Below are positions 1 through 9,300 of a stretch of 64,000 nt of DNA, piece by piece. The notes beneath the pieces were generated by a model that worked only from the letters and a program-made list of their open reading frames with translations, made no database searches and was not told where the DNA came from. Numbering within the stretch: the stretch's first letter is position 1; the number at the start of each line of letters is the position of its first letter. The position numbers were made by a program, and so were the translations under genes. Source of the stretch: Hemibagrus wyckioides (taxonomy: Eukaryota > Chordata > Actinopteri > Siluriformes > Bagridae); the NCBI RefSeq assembly GCF_019097595.1, contig NC_080711.1:17912928-17976927 (forward strand). The letters are read 5' to 3'.

Positions 1-1385
1 CATCTATGTGTATCCACTCATGCACATTTCAGTCAAATGGTCTGTAAATGAAGACTGGTCAGAAAAAAAAAATCTAACCTGCTTTAAAACCCAGCTACAC
101 AACTGTAGCTGTACAACCACCCAACAGCAACACTGCTTTAACAAAGAGTTATATATATTTCCACAATTCATTTACATCGTTTTAATATGCATTTACACCA
201 TTGTCCAGGCTCCTCCCTCCTGTGTGCAATGCATTGTGGGCAATATTACCCGTTAGAGTGTGCATTGTTCTGCACTTTGAATTTCTAGCGGAAGTAGTAG
301 ACCATCCAGGAATTTTTGGAATACTCTTTTCAGTATACTACGATTTGGGGCATACTAATTCTATTTTTGAATACTATTTAGGACACATCGTATGAGAATT
401 TGGACACAGCATACGTTTTTGTGTGTTAACTAACATCATTACCAATGTGTTGGTGGTGTATAATATACAAAGCATATCTTCGTCCATTTTGTCAGAAATT
501 GATCAATTGAGCAACTGAGTTAAAAAAATTATGGAAAACCACTGAACTTTACAACACGTGACGCTACAAGAATGAAAAAAATCATCCTATGATTAATGTA
601 ACTACTTTCTACTCAATGACCATGACAGAAATGTAGTGGAGTAAAAAGTAGAGTATTTGTCTTTCAAATGTAGTGAAATTAAAGTAAAAAGTATCCAGAA
701 AAAATAATACTCAAGTAAAGTACAAATACTCAAAAAGTATACTTAAGTACAGTACTCAAGTAAATGTACTTCTTTACTGTCCACCTCTGTTTAGATCCAG
801 TATATGTTCGAGGTGCTCAACTTACTGGCATTGCCCAACTGCTGTTTGTGAACAGGAATGGATTTGGATTGTGGTCTAACTGTCTAAATTATTCCAAATT
901 GATGAAGGCTACTGTGCGGCTACTGCTAATATCATTTCAGAAGCTGTTATGTGGGGATCAGTACTTTTCAGTTTTGTGGAAAAATATAGTTTGAGAAGCT
1001 CTAAGGTACCTACAGCCAACAGACAATGTTGTTCTTATAGCCACAGTCCATCCTCACACCTCCTTCACCAAGCCAGGGTGTTGTATGGCATTTAATGCTG
1101 TAGTGTGAGTAGAGATGAGCTGGTTAGTCATTGTACTGATCAGTATCTGAGTGCTCAGGTCCATCACGGTGATCCATTATTGATTTTTAACACACCCTTG
1201 ATTCGCTTCTCTTTACATCTCTCTGGTATTTCTATTACTTTATCACAAGAGTGTTAGATGAGCGTTACAGTCTATAGGCTTACGGTGTAGATTCCTTTTC
1301 AGAACAAGCAACAGAAAAATATTTCAGAATACTGAAACACTATATCTGTTATTTTTCTCCACTTACTTTTCTGTCATATCTGCAG
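1..1385. other. Upstream intronic sequence with repeat fragments
   Basis: Probably intron of rab11fip4. The part at 200-420 resembles a widespread fish repeat (CGGAAGTAGTA and 'atactatttaggacac' type). The part at 600-790 is an 'agtactcaagtaaatgtac' repeat common in teleosts, probably a non-autonomous hAT-like relic (family recognition from memory). No exon was recognised. Confidence 0.4.
600..790. repeat. Teleost 'AGTACTCAAGTAAA' interspersed repeat
   Basis: Repeated internal motifs aagtaaagtac, agtatacttaagtac and agtactcaagtaaatgtac, ending in ttactgtccacctctg. This is a very common fish repeat, probably a non-autonomous DNA transposon. The class is inferred from recall, not shown by a target duplication. 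Confidence 0.5.
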
Positions 1386-1520
1386 TGCCGGACATACCCC
1401 TCAGAAAATCCGACACTTTTACAACAGCGAGCTCCTGGATGTTTACTGCTCTCAGTGCTGTAAAAAAGTGAACTTGCTCAACGACCTTGAGGCTCGACTC
1501 AAAAACCTCAAAGCAAACAG
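1386..1520 (+). CDS. rab11fip4: rab11fip4 exon 1 in window
   Basis: The acceptor ctgcag ends at 1385 and the donor gtgagt starts at 1521. One base completes a codon from an upstream exon; 44 codons and two bases follow. The peptide includes [20 protein letters not shown] and then a basic/leucine-rich stretch ([14 protein letters not shown]) that begins the coiled coil. The cysteine cluster CSQCC is visible at about residues 21-25. The preceding exon was not found in 1-1385 and is probably off the left edge. Confidence 0.9.
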
Positions 1521-3496
1521 GTGAGTATTTATTTATTTTATTTTATTGATGACAGATCAAACACTTATCCAGTGTTTCTGTATTTTTGTGCTGGCAAATG
1601 GTTCATCTGAGTGGTAGCACATGTAGGCTATAGTCACTAACTGCTCTTGTTGCTTTTCAGTCCAAACAGGAAGATCTCCAGCACAGCTTTTGGAAGGTAA
1701 GTTAATTTAATTTAATAATATTTAATGTATAGGATTTGAAATCACTTCTGTCAGATTGCTTTTCCATTTCTTTCTATTTAAAAGCTTTGTTTTGGATATT
1801 TGCACCAATTTAACTGACAAAAAAGGGCAATTTTATATGTTTGTGTTTCATTTGGTTTGGTTTCACACTATACTCAACCCAGAAAGCCAAAGTATGGCTC
1901 AAAAATCCATACCATGTTTGGTTCACTTCCTCTATTTGGGTTCATTTAGTTGGGAAACTACCATCAGGTTATTAGTGTTTACTCTGACTGTCTCATCCAG
2001 CAGCAATACCCATGCTACACTAATACTGCAGCGAATTTGTGTTCAGATCATAATCAGCCCAGAACATGCAGAATAACCTCACCTAATGTTATCTAGCTGA
2101 AATATCATATCTAGCATGTGCATGCATGGACAGAACAGATCTAGTCTCATGTAGCCAGGCCTTCAGACAGAATGTGACAGAAGGTCTGGATTCCATAGCA
2201 GGTTTTATTGGCAAAGGACTGCTTAAAAGGGTGTCTGACTGACATGTAAAGCAACCAAACACAGTTCGTGTTGTTCAACATTATGTTTAGGGATGTGGAA
2301 ATATTAGGTAAATGTCCGTACAAAAACAGCCCTACACGCACCACAGAACCGTAGATTCATTTAAGAAAGCCTTCCCAAATGAATGAGTCCATGAACTTCA
2401 TGGAAAATCCAGTGTTTAGCTGACTGGGCTCCCTCTGTCAGATAGGAGGGGGCGTTGCAGGTCAGGATGGCACACTGATCCTCCTAAGCACTCATTCCTT
2501 CATCCATGATGGATGTAGAGTGTCACAAGGGCTTTGTTTCTAGATGGACCTTTAAAAAAAAAGCAACAATGTTCAAACTCCTGAAGCGTTTGCAATTTTG
2601 TGTGCCATATTTATAAGATGTTCAGTCAGTGGTTCGTGGGCGTGACGTCTGAGGCTGAGAGTACGCTGGATCAATATTCAGTTAATGTACATATCAAAGG
2701 TTAAAAAGACTCAGTCACACTCACACGGCATATAATCGAGTTTAAAATGCTAATCATATAGATAAGCAAACCAATCACTTGCTAGTCAAATATTATGAGT
2801 TTTCTAGTTCTACAACTATGACAACAGTACAAACTCCACAATGAGGACTTTCACTAGCTATCATTCACTAGCTTCCTTCAACATTTGCCATCAAATAAAT
2901 ACTTGCTCAACAGAAAAAAAAAATCTAAAACTTTGTTAAATGATTTTCGTCTATAATATTGGGCCTTTTGTTCACACTCTTACCCTTTCCTTTCTCTCTC
3001 CTGACAGTCACTGAGTCCTCACACTTCTTTTGTTACTGAAGTAATGACATTTGATGTGTCTGATATACAGATACATACAGATACCCAGTGTGGTCTTCTG
3101 CTTTTGTAGCTCATCCACCTCAAGGTTCAATGTTCTGTGCATCCTGAGATGCTTTTCTGCTCACCACACATGTAAAGAGTGATTATGAGTTACTATATCG
3201 TTCAAACCAATCTGCCCCTTTTCCTCTGATCTTTCTTATCAACAAAGCGGATCCACCCCCAGTCACTTCGCTTAATGTTTATTGCTTTTCACATAATAAA
3301 ACTGTAGAGACTGTTGTGTGTGAAAATTGCAGGGGATCAATAGGTTGTGAAATACTCCAACCAGCCCATCTGGCACCAACATCCATTAAGTGGCAGATAA
3401 TGGCACAGACATGACACTTTTTCGTCATTCTTGTTTGTGTAATGTGAGCATTAACTGAAGCTCTTGATCTGTATCTGCATGATTTTTTGCATTGCG

Positions 3497-3566
<70 letters not shown>

Positions 3567-3753
3567 ATTGTAAAGTAGTGTCAGAGATGTTGGGTCAGAC
3601 TTGCATGATTGTATATATATATATATATATATATACAATCATGCAAGTCTGACCCAACATCTCTGACACTACTTTACAATACACACTACTAAAGTATGCA
3701 GTTAAACTAACTACAGTTAAACTAATTATTATTAAATTTCACAAATGCCCTAA

Positions 3754-3785
<32 letters not shown>

Positions 3786-4281
3786 CCTCTGTATCTCTCG
3801 CTCACAGGCAGCTTTTCCATCACAGTAATTTCAGCAGTAGTCATGGCAGCACCGAGGATTTATTCCACGACAGCATCGACTCCTGTGACATTGACATTAC
3901 TGAGAAGGTATGGAGAACTTCATCAATATACACACTGACACTCATGTTGTGTTGGGTGCGTCCCATAGTTTAGACTGTCCTCTGTCTAGACATCAAGCTG
4001 CACTCAAGGCTGTTCTGTTTTGATGGCTGCAACCAGTGTGTCCTTTCCAGTCTTCATTATCGCACAATTATACTCATCCAACAATTAATAAAAAGGCTTT
4101 TAGACTTTAAGCGAGTATTTGGGAGGGCAGGTTTTAAGATTTAGCCAGGGACACATGTCCAGACAGGAATTTCTGATAGTTTTGTCCTTGTGGGACATTT
4201 GGTTTGTCCAACAAAATAGACCTTTCAAAATAAATCTAATCTATCAATCTATCATCAATCTATCAATCAATCAATCAATCA

Positions 4282-4354
<73 letters not shown>

Positions 4355-6160
4355 CACTATATTGCCAAAAGTATTCGCTCACCTGCCTTGACTCGCATAT
4401 GAACTTAAGTGACATCCCATTCCTAATCCATAGGGTTCAATATGACGTCGGTCCACCCTTTGCAGCTATAACAGCTTCAACTCTTCTGGGAAGGCTGTCC
4501 ACAAGGTTTAGGAGTGTGTTTATGGAAATTTTTGACCATTCTTCCAGAAGCGCATTTGTGAGGTCACACACTGATGTTGGACGAGAAGGCCTGGCTCTCA
4601 GTCTCCGCTCTAATTCATCCCAAAGGTGTTCTATCGGGTTGAGGTCAGGACTCTGTGCAGGCCAGTCAAGTTCATCCACACCAGACTCTGTCATCCATGT
4701 CTTTATGGACCTTGATTTGTGCACTGGTGCACAGTCATGTTGGAAGAGGAAGGGGCCAGCTCCAAACTGTTCCCACAAAGTTGGGAGCATGGAATTGTCC
4801 AAAATGTCTTGGTATGCTGAAGCATTCAGAGTTCCTTTCACTGGAACTAAGGGGCCAAGCCCAGCTCCTGAAAAACAACCCCACACCATAATCCCCCCTC
4901 CACCAAACTTTACACTTGGCACAATGCAGTCAGACAAGTACCGTTCTCCTGGCAACCGCCAAACCCAGACTCGTCCATCAGATTACCAGATGGAGAAGCG
5001 CGATTCGTCACTCCAGAGAACGCGTCTCCACTGCTCTAGAGTCCAGTGGCGGCGTGCTTTACACTACTGCATCCGACGCTTTGCATTGCACTTGGTGATG
5101 TATGGCTTGGATGCAGCTGCTCGGCCATGGAAACCCATTCCATGAAGCTCTCTGCGCACTGTTCTTGAGCTAATCTGAAGGCCACATGAAGTTTGGAGGT
5201 CTGTAGCGATTGACTCTGCAGAAAGTTGGCGACCTCTTCGCACTATGCGCCTCAGCATCCGCTGACCCCGCTCCGTCAGTTTACGTGGCCTACCACTTCG
5301 TGGCTGAGTTGCTGTCGTTCCCAAACACTTCCACGTTCTTATAATACAGCTGACAGTTGACTGTGGAATATTTAGGAGCGAGGAAATTTCACGACTGGAT
5401 TTGTTGCACAGGTGGCATCCTATCACGGTTCCACGCTGGAATTCACTGAGCTCCTGAGAGCGACCCATTCTTTCACAAATGTTTGTAAAAACAGTCTGCA
5501 TGCCTAGGTGCTTGATTTTATACACCTGTGGCCATGGAAGTGATTGGAACACCTGATTCTGATTATTTGGATGGGTGAGAGAATACCTTTGGCAATATTG
5601 TGTATCTATAGTATCATAGCATTAATTACCTGCATTAACAATGATCAGAATGCAAGCTCCCCATGATGATGAGACAAATGTGTGTGTGTGTGTGTGTGTA
5701 ACTTAGGTGAGTTACCTGGAGAAGAAGGTATCAGAGCTGGAGAATGACAGCCTGGCAAACGGAGACCTGAAATCCAAACTGAAACAGGACAACACACAGC
5801 TGGTTCACAGGTAAACGTCACTACATACCACAGATGTGTGTTCACATCTGTCTGCTGACACATCAAAGTTCCTGAATTGTACTCTGATGCTCACTGTACT
5901 TACGTATCCAGAATAATTTCTTATTAATTTAATGAAAGCTCTGAGGGAAATATTCTCTGTTCTGTCTCATTTTGCATTGTCATTCTGACCTAATATTTTA
6001 TTCACTTCCCAGATAAATGATTATTTAGCCTACATTGTTAGCTATGGTAATTTACTGGCTAGTTCATGCTCAGCAGCTAGATTTCCTACCAAGTAGTCAT
6101 AAAAACTAACACAAACCTGATCCAAGAAAATTCACAGTAAGCTCATAGACACAAGTACCA

Positions 6161-6195
<35 letters not shown>

Positions 6196-6365
6196 AGTAC
6201 ATGAGCTGGAGGAGCAGATTAAGGACCAGGAGACTCGAGCAGAGCAAAGTTTGGAGGAGGAGCTGAAGAGACACAGAGAGGTTTATAGCAAGATGGAGAA
6301 AGACAAGAGCAACCAAATAGAGTTGCTTTCTAACAGGTACATACACATGCAACGTACACATGCAA

Positions 6366-6398
<33 letters not shown>

Positions 6399-9300
6399 AC
6401 ACACACACACCAGAGCTCATACAACACTGAGCGATTCCAAGTACTTCAGTGATATTATTTTGAATTTAAGAGGATGAAGTATTTTAACAAAATAAAACAA
6501 AGTGCTATAAACACACCGGTCAGCCACAACACTGATTATCTCATCACAGTGGCGCCTTTCACATTGTGGGATATATTAGGCACTAAGTGATTATTAACGT
6601 CTCAAATGATGTGTTGATGTGTTGTAAGAAGGAAAAATGTATATAAGTAAGTATAAGATTCTGACATTACCAATAGGCAAATTATTATGGTTAGACAACT
6701 GGGTCTGGACGTCTTAAAAACAGCAGGTCTTTGTGGAGTGTTCCCTGTAATCCAGGGCTATCCAGTCTTATCCGGAAAAGGCCGGTGTGGGTGCAGGTTT
6801 TCATTAAAGCCGAACAGAAGCCACACCTGAGTCTACTGAAAGCCAACTGATCTGATTAAACAGGTGGAATCAGATGTGGTGTCTGCTTGGTTGGAATGAA
6901 AAATTGCACTAACAAGGCCCTTTGTAGATAAGACTGAACAACCAGTCTGTACACAGTGGTCAGTGCGTGGGGAGTGAAGGCTAGGAAGGTGGAGACGGAG
7001 ACAAAAGTAACTTCAACTAAAGGAAATGCTCTTGCTAGGGAGCTAGTGTTCAAATATATTACTGTTAGCTTTGCAGAGAACCAGACAGCAGATTAAATGT
7101 CATTAATCATGTGGTTTATTGGAATATAATCAGTTCTGTTATGTTATATTACATTTATGCAAACTGAACTCCATGCAATTTTTTTTCATTTCCCAGAGTA
7201 CAGCAGCTAGAGGAGGAGAACACTGAGATGAAGGTGAACGTTTGCAGATTGAAGTCTCAGACTGAAAAACTGGACCAGGTGAGTGACATTATCACTCTGA
7301 TCATTAGTACAGTCATAACATAATATAATGACCAGTTCCTTCATTACCATCACTACAGTTTTATTCGAAAACATTTTATAATGACCTGAATCTTCAGTAT
7401 AAATCGTCATGATCATTAGCCGCCCATTCATCGTGTCTGCCTGTGTTACAGGAGAAACAGCGCATGACTGATAAACTGGAAGACACGAGTCTGCGTCTAA
7501 AGGACGAGATGGATCTGTATAAGAAGATGATGGACAAACTGTGGCAGAACAGACACGAATTTCAGAAAGAACGAGAGGCCATGCAGGAAGTGAGACGCTG
7601 ACATTTAATGATCAAATTCTAATCCTTGAATATATCTCCATTGTCCAGCAGTCCATTCATTTCTAAAAAGAAGCTATCACGATTCAGCTGGGGGGTGGGG
7701 GGTGGAATGCAGGTACTCTTATAATAAGAAACAGTAGATAAATTTGACTAAATTCACACCATTTTAACTTGTCTGAAGTTTTACTTTCACTGAGAATTAT
7801 GTTACTTTAGCATACATGTGGCGTGATCTTGACTGTGACGGCGACGTTAAATTCTCCACTCAGGAAGTGTTGGTTTATTTCTGTAACAGTATAGCTTAGG
7901 CATTTGCTCCAGCTGGCAAATCACAGTGTTTATATAACTGCACTTGTTTTATTATATACATTAGCATTTCTATAGTAACAACTGATTCAGAGGAACGTAT
8001 ATATACATATTTATAACATTAACAGCATGAAACATTAAGGCATTGCTATGGTGAGACTGTCTGTAAGGAGATGTCGAACATATACATCATTAGTCATTAA
8101 GAAATTAGTCTGCATTTAATTTAGGGTAAAGCTCCTTGTTTGAGTTTTCTGCCATAGAGGAAGTTTTTAGGATGAAGGTGTAGCACAGTCTGGAAGTTTC
8201 AGGAATTAGGAAACTGGAGGTAGGACCTATCCTTACCACTTTCATTGGCTCCACCCTCTTGACCATGCCCCTTACTTCCACAGAAGGACTTTGTTCTTTT
8301 GTGGTTTCTCAGTTAGGTAACAAGCAGCATTTATTCCTCTTAGTAGCTTCAAGCTATATAATATAAAGTGTAAAATGCTTAATGTAACTCTTAACAGATA
8401 AACATATGACATCTTGTGCTTAATATAGTAAAACACTTTTTAAAAAAAACACGCCAAGTGCTACCAGTCCACAGCAGATACACACGTGTCAGAAACATCT
8501 AGCAACTTCCATGCAGCAGTAAACAACATGCATGAAATGTCAGGTGAAAAATCTCTCCAGGGTAATTTACATTACTCTTCTAACAGTTGATGTGATCTCT
8601 TAATGACTAATATTTTCTCCTCAGTTTTTGTGCATGCCTCATTTTTCCTTGTGTCTATGTGTGTGTAGCTGATAGAGGACCTGCGCCGGGAGCTGGAGCA
8701 TCTGCAGATGTTCAAGTTAGAAACGGAGAAACCTGGGCGTGGTAGAAATTCCTTGTCTGAATTCAGCTCTCGAACACGCGAGATTGAGCTCGAGCATGAA
8801 GTCAAACGCCTGAGACAGGTAGAAAAACTGTGTCTCTTTAATATGTCACACTGCTGTTTTGCCAGATGTGTTGTTCCAACATTAATGCCATTGGTGGAAG
8901 AACCTAATCACGTCTATCTTGTAGGATGATATTTTACCATCTCTCATTTTATTCTGACAGGAAAACCATAAACTGCGGGACCAGAACGACGATCTGAATG
9001 GACAGATTCTCAGTCTGAGTCTGTATGAGGCAAAAAACCTCTTTGCTTGCCACACTAAAGCACAGAGTCTCGCCACTGAGATTGACAACGCATCCAGAGA
9101 CGAGGTAATCTGCTGTCTGTCACATGGGACCATCAACACTATTACATACACTGATCAGGCATAACATTATGACCACCTGGCTAATATTGTGTTGGTCCTC
9201 CTTTTGCTGTCAACACAGCCCTGACCCACTGAGGCATAGACTCCACTAGATCTGTGAAAATGTGCTGTGGTATCTGGCACCAAGATGTTAGCAGCACATC

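Noticed and set aside
3279..3652. Open frames over the TA/GT repeats
   Set aside because: Products are [12 protein letters not shown] repeats encoded by microsatellite and palindrome.
4258..4354. Possible CRISPR-like array
   Set aside because: Uniform tetranucleotide microsatellite without spacers.
4399..5145. 248-codon + strand open frame (and its 290-codon equivalent at 36688-37560)
   Set aside because: Antisense shadows of the Tc1 transposase; the minus-strand frames carry all the transposase motifs.
6143..6430. Frames on both strands over exon 5
   Set aside because: The + frame is exon 5 read through CA/GT repeats; the minus frame is its shadow.
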